A DNA stretch of 36,262 nt, from NCBI GenBank assembly GCA_948470025.1, contig CAOKNG010000009.1:1-36262 (forward strand). The letters run 5' to 3'. The position numbers and the translations under genes were made by a program. This stretch comes from an uncultured Clostridium sp. Its GTDB lineage: Bacteria > Bacillota > Clostridia > TANB77 > CAG-508. This document shows, piece after piece, positions 17,909 to 27,157 of this stretch. Within the stretch, counting starts at the first letter, position 1, and each line of letters begins with the position of its first letter. Below the pieces are notes generated by a model. The model was not told where the DNA came from. It searched no databases and saw only the letters and a list, made by a program, of their open reading frames with translations.

Positions 17909-18014
17909 AACCAATAGTCGATTTGTTTTCTTCATTTCGCCCTCCAAGCTCACGGGTATTCCCCCGCCTCCCGGCTGTCGGGTCTACATTACGAAAATAA
18001 ATCGACTATTGGTT
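17909..18014. repeat. 106-bp inverted-repeat element between gatA and gatB
   Basis: Sixteen-base perfect arms (AACCAATAGTCGATTT at 17909-17924 and its complement at 17999-18014) bound a GC-rich core with its own CCCGCC/GGCTGTCGGG-type stem. The core composition is unlike the operon around it. It is probably a miniature inserted element; it may also fold in the operon mRNA. Confidence 0.7.
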
Positions 18015-18055
18015 TCACGCTAGTTTTGGTTATTGATTTAGTTGTTTGATTTATT

Positions 18056-19513
18056 TTAGTTTGTTTTGAATTGTGGTTTGTTGCTTTTAAAGTTTGTGTT
18101 TTGTTCGTAGGTGTAGGCTGCGTTTAGGATGGTGGCTTCCTCGAATGGTTTTCCAATTAGTTGGAAACCAATTGGCATACCTTCGTGGTTTAATCCGCAT
18201 GGAATGCTGATTCCTGGAAGTCCTGCTATGTTAACTGGTACGGTACAAAGGTCTGCTAAATACATTTCTAATGGATTGTCTACTTTAGAATCAATGTCAA
18301 ATGCTACATTGGATGCGGTTGGAGTTAGGATGACATCGTATTTGGCAAAGTTTTTGGCAAATTCGTTTTTTACTAGGGTGCGAACTTGTTGTGCTTTTTT
18401 GTAGTAGGCATCGTAATATCCGGAGGATAGTACATAAGTGCCTAATATAATTCTTCTTTTTACTTCTGATCCAAAGCCTTCACTTCTAGAATTACGGTAG
18501 ATATCTTTTAGGTTTTCGTAGTTTTTTGTTCGATATCCATAACGGATTCCATCAAATCGTCCAAGGTTAGAACTTGCTTCTGCACAGGCAATGATGTAAT
18601 AAGTTGCTAAAGCATATTGGGCAACGTCTAAGGAACATTCTTCCACGGTTGCTCCTAATTGCCTATATTTTTCGATTACTTGGTTAATGGATTCTTTTAC
18701 TTCTTCGTTTATTCCTTCTCCAAAGTATTCAATTGGCACTCCTATTTTTAAACCTTTTACATCATTTTTTAAAGCTTGTACATAATCTTCTTTTTCTTTG
18801 TTGGCAGATGTTGTGTCTTTTTTGTCATGTCCTGCAATGACATTTAATAAAAGGGCAGAGTCTTTTACGTCTTTGGTTAGAGTTCCTATTTGATCTAGTG
18901 ATGAGGCAAATGCTACAAGCCCATAACGTGATACTAATCCATAGGTTGGTTTTAAGCCTACGATTCCGCAAAAAGAGGCTGGTTGACGAATACTTCCTCC
19001 TGTGTCTGAGCCTAATGCCCATGGTACCATTCCTGCTGCTACAGCTGCTGCTGAACCTCCTGATGAGCCTCCTGGTACTTTGTTTAGGTTCCAAGGATTT
19101 TTGGTTTTTTTGAAATAAGAGTGCTCTGTGGAACCTCCCATGGCAAATTCGTCCATATTTAATTTTCCTAATGAAATTAGTCCTGCTTCGTTTAATTTTT
19201 CGGTAATAGTTGCATCATAAGGTGCAACAAAATCCTCTAACATTTTAGATGCACAGGTTGTTTTGACACCTTTTGTACAAATGTTGTCTTTGATTCCAAT
19301 TGGGATTCCTGCTAATTTTGATGGGTTATTTTTTATTTTTTCTGTTTGCAATTGTTCTTTTGCTTCGTTATCTGTAATCGTAATAAAAGCTTGTACATCT
19401 TTTTCTTTTTCATTGATTCGATTTTGATAAGAGGTTAATATTTCCTCTTTGGTAATTTCATTTTTGTCTAATTTTTCTAATAATTCATGTACGGTTAATT
19501 CGTAGACTTCCAT
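18056..19513 (-). CDS. gatA: Aspartyl/glutamyl-tRNA amidotransferase subunit A
   Basis: GatA is the amidase subunit that releases ammonia from glutamine for the GatB reaction. The Ser-cisSer-Lys triad is visible: lysine in [10 protein letters not shown], the glycine-rich [14 protein letters not shown] and [13 protein letters not shown]. Length is 485 residues, normal. ATG at 19513 follows a GGGAGG site. It is the middle gene of the operon, and both flanking gaps carry inverted-repeat elements. It is read in one frame with no in-frame CGG, in spite of many glycines. Confidence 0.97.
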   Translation of the reverse strand: MEVYELTVHELLEKLDKNEITKEEILTSYQNRINEKEKDVQAFITITDNEAKEQLQTEKIKNNPSKLAGIPIGIKDNICTKGVKTTCASKMLEDFVAPYDATITEKLNEAGLISLGKLNMDEFAMGGSTEHSYFKKTKNPWNLNKVPGGSSGGSAAAVAAGMVPWALGSDTGGSIRQPASFCGIVGLKPTYGLVSRYGLVAFASSLDQIGTLTKDVKDSALLLNVIAGHDKKDTTSANKEKEDYVQALKNDVKGLKIGVPIEYFGEGINEEVKESINQVIEKYRQLGATVEECSLDVAQYALATYYIIACAEASSNLGRFDGIRYGYRTKNYENLKDIYRNSRSEGFGSEVKRRIILGTYVLSSGYYDAYYKKAQQVRTLVKNEFAKNFAKYDVILTPTASNVAFDIDSKVDNPLEMYLADLCTVPVNIAGLPGISIPCGLNHEGMPIGFQLIGKPFEEATILNAAYTYEQNTNFKSNKPQFKTN

Positions 19514-19552
19514 TCATTTCCTCCCTTAATTCGTATTTTAAATTCATTTTGC

Positions 19553-19619
19553 TTTGTAGGGGCGACTAGCAGTCTCCCAATGCTTTGGAGCACGGGCGTC
19601 TACTAGACGCCCCTACAAA
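19553..19619. repeat. 67-bp inverted-repeat element (TTTGTAGGGGCG type) between gatC and gatA
   Basis: TTTGTAGGGGCGACTAG and CTAGACGCCCCTACAAA are inverted arms with one mismatch. A decayed relative lies at 36086-36139. GTAGGGGCG-ended repeats of this kind are widespread in Firmicute genomes. Function unknown. Confidence 0.75.
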
Positions 19620-19649
19620 TTTTATTTCATGGTTCGCATTATTTGTATT

Positions 19650-19937
19650 CTAATTAATTACCTTTGGAATTTTGAACATTCCTTCTTGTGTCTCTTTGGC
19701 ATTTTGTAATAATTCTTCTCTATTTAGGCATTGTACAATTTCATCTTTTCTAAACATATTATAGGCATCATTGGCACCAATGGTTTCTTCTAATCCATCA
19801 ATTGGTGCTTGGTTTACCACATTTGCAAAATTTAGAATTTCTTCTAAGTGTCCCATATAGGTTTCCACTTCCTCTTCCTTTAAGTTTAAATTCGCTAATT
19901 TTGCAATGTGTAAAATTTCTTCTTTACTTACTTGCAT
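19650..19937 (-). CDS. gatC: Aspartyl/glutamyl-tRNA amidotransferase subunit C
   Basis: GatC is a small chaperone-like subunit that joins GatA to GatB. The sequence HIAKLANLNLKEEEVETYMGHLEEIL and the later GLEETIGA are typical. Length is 95 residues. ATG at 19937 is preferred because AGGAG lies 9 bases upstream; ATG at 19946 directly abuts that site. It is the first gene of the operon and has its own promoter. Confidence 0.93.
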   Translation of the reverse strand: MQVSKEEILHIAKLANLNLKEEEVETYMGHLEEILNFANVVNQAPIDGLEETIGANDAYNMFRKDEIVQCLNREELLQNAKETQEGMFKIPKVIN

Positions 19938-19969
19938 ACATTTCATCTCCTAATTCTTTATTGTTCCTA

Positions 19970-19998
19970 ATTATATACTGTTTGCACTAAAAAAACAA
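19970..19998 (-). promoter_or_regulatory. Promoter of the gatCAB operon
   Basis: On the minus strand TTGTTT (19998-19993), a 17-base spacer and TATAAT (19975-19970). The -35 region overlaps the terminator of the upstream cyclophilin operon. Confidence 0.65.
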
Positions 19999-20017
19999 GC
20001 AATTTCGCTTGTTTTTT
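19994..20017 (-). terminator. Bidirectional terminator before gatC
   Basis: AACAAGC and GCTTGTT form a stem with a 6-base loop, with A/T runs on both sides. It ends the radA-disA-pilin-cyclophilin transcript. Confidence 0.75.
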
Positions 20018-20068
20018 ATTGTTACATTTCAAACTCTATTTAAAATAACCTACGAAGCCTTAGAAAAA

Positions 20069-20113
20069 CGCCCCTTTCATAAGGGACTGTTAGCAAAGCT
20101 GACTGGGGGTTCT
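20069..20113. repeat. Short palindromic repeat at the end of the cyclophilin gene
   Basis: CCCCTTTCATAAGGG is followed by a hairpin region and ends in GACTGGGGGTTCT. The same arrangement abuts the ftsK stop codon at 30604-30650. The repeat touches the cyclophilin stop codon. Confidence 0.65.
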
Positions 20114-20874
20114 TATTGTTGCAATCCTTGCAAATAATTATTCATAAACCATTGTTGTACATCAAATGCATCTTGTACTTCTGGTATACCATAGTCGACC
20201 CCATTTGTCTCTATTGTGATACTAGTGATGACTGGTGGTGTAACTGGTTTATCTTGTCCTTCTTTACTTTCTCTTGTAACAACTTCTACATTTTCAATCG
20301 CATGTACAACGTCCATTCCTTCAATTACTTTACCAAATGCAGCATATAGACCGTTTAACTGTGAATTATCATCTGCCATAATAAAGAATTGAGAACCTGC
20401 TGAGTTATATCCTTCTTCTGTCATACCATAGCTTGAATAATCTCCTCTTGCCATAGAGATAACACCCTCTTCATGTCGTAAGGTATTTTGTTTAAATCCA
20501 TTTGCCACAAATTCTCCCTTAATAGTATAGGCTTTATCACTTGCTCCATCATCTTGTATATTACTATACATTGGACTTCCTGTTCCATCTCCATTTGCAT
20601 CTCCACCTTGAATCATAAATCCTGGAATGGTTCTATGGAACGTTAATCCATTATAAAATCCACGATTAGCAAGTCTAATAAAATTAGCTACTGTATTTGG
20701 TGCCATATCTGGATATAATTCGATTTTAATGGTTCCATACCCTTCTATTTCCATTGTTGCAATTGGGTTCCCTTTTTTACCAAATACCTTTTTCCCATAT
20801 CCATAACATAACCCCCCAATAAGCACTATCACTAACACAATGGCAATTACCATAATTACATTTTTTGTTTTCAT
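20113..20874 (-). CDS. Membrane-anchored cyclophilin-type peptidyl-prolyl isomerase
   Basis: The enzyme speeds proline cis-trans isomerisation during protein folding. An N-terminal hydrophobic anchor (VIMVIAIVLVIVLIGGLCYGY) suggests a membrane-bound form facing outward. The cyclophilin domain contains ANFIRLANRGFYNGLTFHRT, IPGFMIQGGD, GVISMARG and SQFFIMADD. The catalytic Arg of FHR and the GSQFFI strand are present. Length is 253 residues. ATG at 20874 follows AGGAGG. It is the last gene of the radA-disA-pilin operon, 19 bases after the pilin gene. The stop codon touches a repeat element. Confidence 0.92.
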   Translation of the reverse strand: MKTKNVIMVIAIVLVIVLIGGLCYGYGKKVFGKKGNPIATMEIEGYGTIKIELYPDMAPNTVANFIRLANRGFYNGLTFHRTIPGFMIQGGDANGDGTGSPMYSNIQDDGASDKAYTIKGEFVANGFKQNTLRHEEGVISMARGDYSSYGMTEEGYNSAGSQFFIMADDNSQLNGLYAAFGKVIEGMDVVHAIENVEVVTRESKEGQDKPVTPPVITSITIETNGVDYGIPEVQDAFDVQQWFMNNYLQGLQQ

Positions 20875-20893
20875 TACTTTTCCTCCTAATAAT

Positions 20894-22325
20894 TTATTCT
20901 ATGCCAAAACGATATTTATCAATTTCATAATTTGTCTGTACTTCTTCATCTGTCAAAATTCTATTATATATACGTATTTCATATATTTTAAATGTATTAT
21001 TATTGTTATGTGCACTGTATTTTCCAATACCAACTAGCAATTTACTTGGATATGTATCTAAATTTGAAAATACTGTACTTTCAATTAGTTGGTTTGTTTC
21101 ATTTGTTCTATATTTCATTTTACCATCACTATATCTCCATGTATTTGAATAAATTTTATTTGGTACAATACTCATAATAGAATCTTTCGCACTATTACCA
21201 TATACATGGCAATTATACCCATTATTATATAATACTGCATCAAACATTCTTTTTCCTTCACATTTCCCTATTCCAAATATATTTTGTAGATTTAGATTTT
21301 CATTACTAATAACAAACTCTATCGTTCTATCACTTGTCCCAAAATTAAATATCTTTGTACTTTCAAAATAATTGGTACTTGAATTTACAAAGTTATAATA
21401 ATTATTTTCCCATGTTGTAGTTGTTCCTTCAAAATTCAAATCATTATGATTACCACTTAAGTCTTCCCATATTGTACAATTATTATTATGTCCTACTTTA
21501 GTATTATTCTCTCCATCATAATGTGCCATCAGTCCTTGCTGTACATAAATATATGTTTGTACAACTGTGCTATTTCCTGCTTTATCTATCAGTTTTATAT
21601 CATATAATCCGTGGTTTATTTACTTCAAAATACTTTTTTTCTTCTATAAAAGTCCAATCTTGATCTTTATGTAGTTTGTAACTTATTGTTCCTCCTTCTG
21701 TACTATTATGGTAAACTATATTCTTAAGTACAATCTGCCAAGAATTTGATAATTTTGTTACTTCTACATCAAATGTTGGAGCATTTACATTTTTGTTGGT
21801 ATAATCTATATTTTGCCCTCTATAACTCGGGAAATCTGTTAAACGATAACATATCTTGTCTTCAACTAAAAGCCCACCTACACTTGCAACATCTCTTGTT
21901 TCAAAATTGATAATCACATCTTGTGAAACATTATCTAAATCTAATTTTCTTAAATCCTCTTTTGAAAAATAGCGATAGCCTTCTTTCGATATTTCATTTA
22001 AAACATTTACTAATTTTGATGAATCTACTACTGAAATATCTTGTCCTAAAGAACTATAATATGCAATATCTTCTTCATTTAGCTTTCTTTTTTCATAAAT
22101 CGTATTTACTTTTTCTTGTATCATTTCTAGCTCTGTCATAAAACTTGTCATTTTTGCACTTTTAATTGAACTAATTCCTGCCGATACCGCAACACCTGTT
22201 ATTATTATTAATACAATTATGGTAATAACCAAACTAAGTAACGTTATTCCAGATGTATTTTTGTTAGCATGTACAAGCATCTTATCTCTTGTAAACCTTC
22301 TAAGTAGCATTTTCTTTTTTTTCAA
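20894..22325 (-). CDS. Pilin-like protein with LamG/concanavalin-type domain, read through one CGGA +1 shift
   Basis: The N-terminus is a type IV prepilin-like signal and helix (SGITLLSLVITIIVLIIITG). A stalk-like region follows, and then EVNKP before CGG at 21611. In the zero frame the product ends two codons later (RII, stop). Reading CGGA as glycine gives KPGLYDIKLIDKAGNSTVV, an extracellular-type motif. It then enters a C-terminal domain of about 210 residues (AHYDGENN, WEDLSGNHNDLNFEG, YEIRIYNRILTDEEV) typical of LamG-like jelly rolls. The full product is 476 residues and probably surface exposed. TTG at 22325 with GAGGTG upstream is the best start. It lies 30 bases after disA and 19 before the cyclophilin gene. 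Confidence 0.82.
21608..21611 (-). other. CGGA +1 recoding site in the pilin/LamG gene
   Basis: The reading is AAA-CCA-CGGA-TTA-TAT, giving KPGLYDIKLID. Frames 2 and 1 (mod 3) join here. Confidence 0.83.
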
Positions 22326-22354
22326 GCTTGCTTCACCTCTTTTCCTATGTATTG

Positions 22355-23440
22355 TTATAACATCACATTATCAAAAACAAATTGTTCTTGCATTCTCTTT
22401 AATGATTGTCTAATCGTTCTTGCTCTTACTTCTCCAATTCCATCTACTTCGTCTAATTTATGAATATCTGCTGCAATAATATATTGCAAAGACTTAAACT
22501 TCTTAATTAGGTTTTCTACTATGTTATTTGGCATTCTTGGAATTTTGTTTAAAATTCGATATCCTTTTGTATACACACCAACTTCATCATAGTTATCAAA
22601 AATTTCATATCCTAATATTTTAGCGATCACTTGTGGGTTCATTAAATCTTCGTAACTTAAATTGATAATTTCGTCTAATACCTTTTCTGGATTTCTTTTT
22701 CTTCCTTGTACAATGTAATCCTTAGTCATTAACAATTCTTCTCGTTCTAAATCCCCTATTAATTCGTCTAATTGTATTTGTACTAAACGTCCTTCTTCTC
22801 CTAATTCATAAATACTTCTTTGTACTTCTTCTGCCATAGTCATAACCATTTCTGCTCTTTGAATGGCGGTAATCACATTATCTAATGTAACAATATCGTT
22901 AAATTCATATTCGTTTAATATATTTAATTTGCCATCAAATACTTTTTTATATTTTTCCACGGTTTGTAAAGCTTGGTTTGCCTTTGCTAGAATACTTGCT
23001 GTATCTTCAATCACATAGCGAAATTCCCCTTTAAAAACCGTAATAATATTTCTTCTTTGAGAAATACTAATAACCAATTCTTTCGTTTGTTTTGCTGTAC
23101 GCTCTGCTGTCCTATGTCTTGTTCCTGTTTCCTTGGTAGAAATATTTGCATTTGGAATTAGTTGTGCATTGGCAAATAAAATACGCTTTAAATCTTTACT
23201 AAGTACAATGGCTCCGTCCATTTTTGCAAGTTCATATAGTCTTGAAGAAGTATAATCTTCATTAATTGAGAAACCACCATCAACGAGGTCTAATACTTCC
23301 TTCGAATCTCCTATAACAATTAATGCCCCTGTTTTTGCCTTTAATATACTTTCTAATCCTTCTCGAATTGGTGTGCCTGGTGCAATTAATTTTAAAATAT
23401 CGGTTACAGAAGTGTCTCGGTTTTTTCTCAAATTTTCCAT
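22355..23440 (-). CDS. disA: DNA integrity scanning protein, diadenylate cyclase
   Basis: DisA makes cyclic di-AMP and scans DNA for lesions and branched structures. The N-terminal cyclase domain has the DGAIVLSKD motif and GTRHRTAERT. A helical linker follows, then a C-terminal helix-hairpin-helix DNA-binding domain (LDEVDGIGEVRARTIRQSL). Length is 361 residues, full size. Its ATG lies three bases after the radA stop, so translation is probably coupled. The two CGG occurrences on the coding strand are out of frame. Confidence 0.96.
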   Translation of the reverse strand: MENLRKNRDTSVTDILKLIAPGTPIREGLESILKAKTGALIVIGDSKEVLDLVDGGFSINEDYTSSRLYELAKMDGAIVLSKDLKRILFANAQLIPNANISTKETGTRHRTAERTAKQTKELVISISQRRNIITVFKGEFRYVIEDTASILAKANQALQTVEKYKKVFDGKLNILNEYEFNDIVTLDNVITAIQRAEMVMTMAEEVQRSIYELGEEGRLVQIQLDELIGDLEREELLMTKDYIVQGRKRNPEKVLDEIINLSYEDLMNPQVIAKILGYEIFDNYDEVGVYTKGYRILNKIPRMPNNIVENLIKKFKSLQYIIAADIHKLDEVDGIGEVRARTIRQSLKRMQEQFVFDNVML

Positions 23441-23443
23441 CTC

Positions 23444-24802
23444 CTATCTTAATCCCATTTTCTTGATGACATCCCCAATATCATTTACGCCTATTATATC
23501 TAATTTATAAGATTCTTTCAATAGTTTTTTATTATTTTCTGGAATGATACATGTTTTAAATCCTAATTTTTCTACTTCTTTGATTCTTTTTTCAATTAAA
23601 TTAACACTTCTGATTTCTCCAGTTAGCCCAACTTCCCCTATCGCAACTGTTCCCTGTGGAATGGGAATATTTTTATAACTAGAGGCTGCTGCTAGCACGA
23701 CTCCTAAGTCTACTGCTGGTTCGTTTAGTTTAATGCCACCTACTACATTTACATACACATCTTGATTTCCTAAATTTAATCCTACCTTTTTTTCTAATAC
23801 CGCAATTAGTAACGTTAAACGGTTATAGTCCATACCATTTGCTGTTCTTCGTGGTAAGCCAAATACGCTAGCCGAAGTTAAACTTTGAATTTCTACCATA
23901 AGAGGTCTTGTTCCTTCCATAGTAGCAACAATAATCGAACCTGGTGGCGTTTCTTCTCTTTCTGATATTAGAACCGAGGATGGATTCAAAATTTCGCACA
24001 TGCCTTTATCCTGCATTTCAAACATGCCAATTTCATTCGTTGAACCAAAACGATTTTTTACTCCTCGTAAAATACGGTAAGAAAAATATCGTTCACCTTC
24101 TAAATAAAGCACCGTATCTACCATATGTTCTAATACACGTGGTCCTGCAATGTTTCCATCTTTGGTAACATGTCCAATAATAATGGTTGTAATTGCATTT
24201 TCTTTACACACTCTCATTACTTTTGAAGTAATTTCTCTTACTTGACTAACACTTCCTGGTGCTGAGGTGATTTCATCGGAATACATGGTTTGAATAGAAT
24301 CGATAATCACAAGTTTTGGCTTTTCTTTTAAAATTGCATCTTCAATTATGCCAATATCCGTTTCACCTAAAAACAAAATCTCCTCATTATGAATCCCAAG
24401 TCGGTCTGCTCGTAATTTTATTTGCTCGGCTGATTCTTCTCCAGATACATATAAAACTTTTCCTTCCCCTTTGATTTTATCGCATATTTGCAAAATTAGA
24501 GTTGATTTTCCAATTCCTGGTTCACCTCCAAGCAAGACCAAAGAGCCATTTACAAGTCCTCCACCTAATACACGGTCTAGTTCTAAAAAACCAGTTGAAT
24601 TTCTATAAATTTCTTTTCCTTCTAAATTCATTAGCACCATTGGTGTTACTTCTTTTTTCTTTTCATATTTTGAACCTGCTTGCTTTGTTAATTTTTCTTC
24701 ATAAAACGTATTCCATTCATTACAAGCCGGACATTTTCCCATCCATTTTGGTGATTCATACCCACACCCACTACATACAAATACTGTTTTTTCCTTTGCC
24801 AT
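23444..24802 (-). CDS. radA: DNA repair protein RadA
   Basis: RadA is a RecA-like helicase that assists branch migration in recombination. An N-terminal zinc finger (CSGCGYESPKWMGKCPAC) is followed by Walker A GGEPGIGKSTL, the RadA-specific KNRFG motif (GVKNRFGST) and a Lon-like C-terminal domain (AVDLGVVLAAASSYKN, AIGEVGLTGEIR). Length is 452 residues from ATG 24802, which follows AGGAGAG; an upstream open extension is unconserved. The radA-disA pair is conserved in Firmicutes. No in-frame CGG among seven occurrences. Confidence 0.96.
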   Translation of the reverse strand: MAKEKTVFVCSGCGYESPKWMGKCPACNEWNTFYEEKLTKQAGSKYEKKKEVTPMVLMNLEGKEIYRNSTGFLELDRVLGGGLVNGSLVLLGGEPGIGKSTLILQICDKIKGEGKVLYVSGEESAEQIKLRADRLGIHNEEILFLGETDIGIIEDAILKEKPKLVIIDSIQTMYSDEITSAPGSVSQVREITSKVMRVCKENAITTIIIGHVTKDGNIAGPRVLEHMVDTVLYLEGERYFSYRILRGVKNRFGSTNEIGMFEMQDKGMCEILNPSSVLISEREETPPGSIIVATMEGTRPLMVEIQSLTSASVFGLPRRTANGMDYNRLTLLIAVLEKKVGLNLGNQDVYVNVVGGIKLNEPAVDLGVVLAAASSYKNIPIPQGTVAIGEVGLTGEIRSVNLIEKRIKEVEKLGFKTCIIPENNKKLLKESYKLDIIGVNDIGDVIKKMGLR

Positions 24803-24864
24803 TACTCTCTCCTTTTCTTTATTTCTAATACGAATTATATATAGATTACTTCTTAAAGTCAATA

Positions 24865-24888
24865 AGGAACACAAATAACCGTGTTCCT
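24865..24888 (-). terminator. Hairpin after the glycosidase gene
   Basis: AGGAACAC and GTGTTCCT pair over an 8-base loop just after the stop codon at 24897. The T-run is short, so function is likely but not certain. Confidence 0.55.
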
Positions 24889-24896
24889 CTTACTTC

Positions 24897-26795
24897 CTAT
24901 TTGTTCATTAATTTCTCTAATACAATCACAAACATCGCGTGTGACCAACCAAGTCCAATTACCCAATTTGCCTCCATGGTAGTATTATCTACTTGTTCTC
25001 CTAAGAAACCATGTTTTGTACTTGATTTTACTACAAAATCAAAACATTCTTTTGCTTTTTTGTAATTTTTTACTTCTATATAATACAGTGCCATCCATAA
25101 GGTCGCGATTGGCCATGGGTTTCCATCCATATAGTGGTCTTCTTCAAAGCGTTTGTAGCCTCCTGTATAGGTTCGTAATGTCATATTGATTTTTTCTACT
25201 GTGTTTAGTACCTTTTTTTCTTTTGGTGAAAACATGCCAAATGGTGTTACAGCTCCTAATACACTAATATCCATTTTTTCATCTTTGTTGTTTCTTCTAA
25301 AATATTTCTTTTCTTCCTCATAAAATGTTTTGGTCACATATTTTTTTATTTTACCAACTTCTTTTATAAGACTTGCCCTTTGTTTTGACATATTTTCTTG
25401 TTGTAAGCGATTTGTTACTTCTTTTGCTGTTTCTAAAATCGCATATGTTTTAATCATAACATTGAAAGCTGCAAAAATGCTTGCTATCGAGTATAAATGT
25501 ACTCCTTCATGCATTTCCCATAAGTCATAACTTACTTGCATTTCCCCTTTTTCTTCTATCACATCGCTTACATATTTTTGCAAAAATTTTGTTGCTCTTT
25601 CCATCATTTTTAAATTGTCTTTTAAAAATTTAATGTTTCTCGTTCGGTCATAATGTTCATATACACCATAAATAACACTTGCCGTTTCATCAATTTGATA
25701 TCCCCAACAAGGTGCTAAACGTCCATCTGTATAAAAACGCTGTTCCCACATACCAGTTTTACTTTGTGTGTTTTTACAAAAGGATTTATAAAATTTCTCG
25801 GTTTCTTTTTCCATTTCAAGAATATCTAATGCTTTTGTAATAAATGCAGCATCTCTTGGCCAACAATAACTATATCTACCACATCTTGTTTTTGCTTCAT
25901 CTACTTCTATGCTAGCAGAAATTCCACCAGTTTCTTCATTGATTAATAATGGGTATAATAAAATGGTTCTATGATAAATTCGCTTGATTCTTTTATCATA
26001 CTCTGTCTTTTCTTTTAATTCTATGGTTTCATGGTCTTTTACAAATTTTCTCCAATAATTCTGCGTGTTTGTTAGTTGTTTTTCATATTCCATATCTTTT
26101 AGAGCTTCATTTAGACGTTCTACTTCATCAATTTTTTGTTTTTCCTTGTTTTCATTAATCCACATGTATATTATTAACTCTTTTTTCTCATTTGGCTTTA
26201 ATACTCCAATATCATAGCAAATACTAGAATCGGCACTCATTCCAATATAATCCTTATCTCCAATGACCCCTGTATGAATATTTCTTTTCGTATCATTAAT
26301 TTGAAAACTGGCAAGTGGTGTCTTTTTGGAAATGGTTGAAAGTGTAAAGTCATGTGAATATTGAAGCATTCCTTGTTTTGTTACTTTGCAACTTACTGGA
26401 TTGTTCTCATCACTTAATAGTTTCGTATGGATTAAGAATTTAACATCTAAATCGATACTGTTTTTGTTTACAAATTCATATCGTTTTACTAATACATTTT
26501 CTTTTACTGGCACAAAATCTACTTGATTTACTCGTATCTTAAAATACGTATTATCAATTTCAGTATTTAAAATATTGGTATCTTCTGTGTAATATTGATT
26601 GTATTCATTATTAATATCATCATATAAATTAATTAACCCAGAATCGTTGATTTTCAAACCGGCATAGCTGTAATCAATATATTGCCTATGGTCTGGGGTT
26701 GGATAATACATCCTTAATAATTCTCCTTTTTTGGTATAGCTTGCTCTTAATTTCTTATTTCCAATCACGGCATCATTATAATATTTGTTTTCCAT
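24897..26795 (-). CDS. Glycoside hydrolase family 15-type glucoamylase/glucodextranase
   Basis: This family hydrolyses alpha-glucosidic bonds from chain ends. An N-terminal beta domain of about 260 residues (KKGELLRMYYPTPDHRQYIDY) is followed by an (alpha/alpha)6 barrel with the hallmark YSYCWPRDAAFITKALD, MWEQRFYTDGRLAPCWGYQIDE and a DLWEMHEGVHLYS segment carrying probable catalytic acids. There is no signal peptide, so it is probably cytoplasmic and may act on glycogen or maltodextrin. Length is 632 residues. ATG at 26795 follows AAGGAG. It stands alone, with hairpins or RNA on both sides. Confidence 0.88.
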   Translation of the reverse strand: MENKYYNDAVIGNKKLRASYTKKGELLRMYYPTPDHRQYIDYSYAGLKINDSGLINLYDDINNEYNQYYTEDTNILNTEIDNTYFKIRVNQVDFVPVKENVLVKRYEFVNKNSIDLDVKFLIHTKLLSDENNPVSCKVTKQGMLQYSHDFTLSTISKKTPLASFQINDTKRNIHTGVIGDKDYIGMSADSSICYDIGVLKPNEKKELIIYMWINENKEKQKIDEVERLNEALKDMEYEKQLTNTQNYWRKFVKDHETIELKEKTEYDKRIKRIYHRTILLYPLLINEETGGISASIEVDEAKTRCGRYSYCWPRDAAFITKALDILEMEKETEKFYKSFCKNTQSKTGMWEQRFYTDGRLAPCWGYQIDETASVIYGVYEHYDRTRNIKFLKDNLKMMERATKFLQKYVSDVIEEKGEMQVSYDLWEMHEGVHLYSIASIFAAFNVMIKTYAILETAKEVTNRLQQENMSKQRASLIKEVGKIKKYVTKTFYEEEKKYFRRNNKDEKMDISVLGAVTPFGMFSPKEKKVLNTVEKINMTLRTYTGGYKRFEEDHYMDGNPWPIATLWMALYYIEVKNYKKAKECFDFVVKSSTKHGFLGEQVDNTTMEANWVIGLGWSHAMFVIVLEKLMNK

Positions 26796-26820
26796 TTTTA
26801 TTTCTCCTTCTTAATTTATG

Positions 26821-26849
26821 TTGACTTTGTACAAAATTTATGATATTAT
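26821..26849 (+). promoter_or_regulatory. Consensus promoter for a plus-strand RNA
   Basis: TTGACT (26821-26826), a 17-base spacer and TATTAT (26844-26849), without a coding frame downstream. Confidence 0.7.
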
Positions 26850-26855
26850 ATTTTT

Positions 26856-27157
26856 ATGAATTTTACTTATTCATAGGAATGCACAGCACTTTGTAGGCTT
26901 TTATAGATACATACTGTAAACTCGACAACACTTTAAAAATGTCGTTTCCTTGTGCAAAAACTAAATAGAAAAAGATAGAAAGTTACAATTAAATATGGAA
27001 CTTATATGCGAATTCTGTTTCTTACTTTTTAGAAAGGTGGAATGCTATTTTTTGTAACTTTAAAAATTGAATACTTATACGTATAGTATCGCAAAAAGAA
27101 TGCTTCATTTTCTTTCTATCTTTCCCTAGTCTTTAAAAGACTAGGGTTTCTTTTTTA
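26856..27157 (+). ncRNA. Candidate structured non-coding RNA of about 300 bases
   Basis: This 360-base gap has no plausible protein gene. It has a good promoter on the plus strand and a strong terminator at 27124-27157. Paired segments are visible between them: GATAGAAAG (26973-26981) with CTTTCTATC (27112-27120), AAGTTACAA (26980-26988) with TTGTAACTT (27052-27060), and the hairpin CGACA...TGTCG (26922-26943). This suggests a long stem-like RNA. A 6S-type RNA is one possibility, but I could not match a known family by eye. Confidence 0.5.
27124..27157 (+). terminator. Strong terminator
   Basis: CCCTAGTCTTT and AAAGACTAGGG form a stem with almost no loop, followed by TTTCTTTTTT. It overlaps the 3' end of the convergent nuclease gene by three bases. 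Confidence 0.8.

Noticed and set aside
22310..22325. ATG at 22310 as start of the pilin gene
   Set aside because: The ribosome binding site GAGGTG is too far away (about 24 bases). TTG at 22325 has proper spacing.
26856..27157. tmRNA or RNase P RNA in the gap after the glycosidase gene
   Set aside because: No tRNA-like CCA end or tag frame and no conserved RNase P core motifs were seen.
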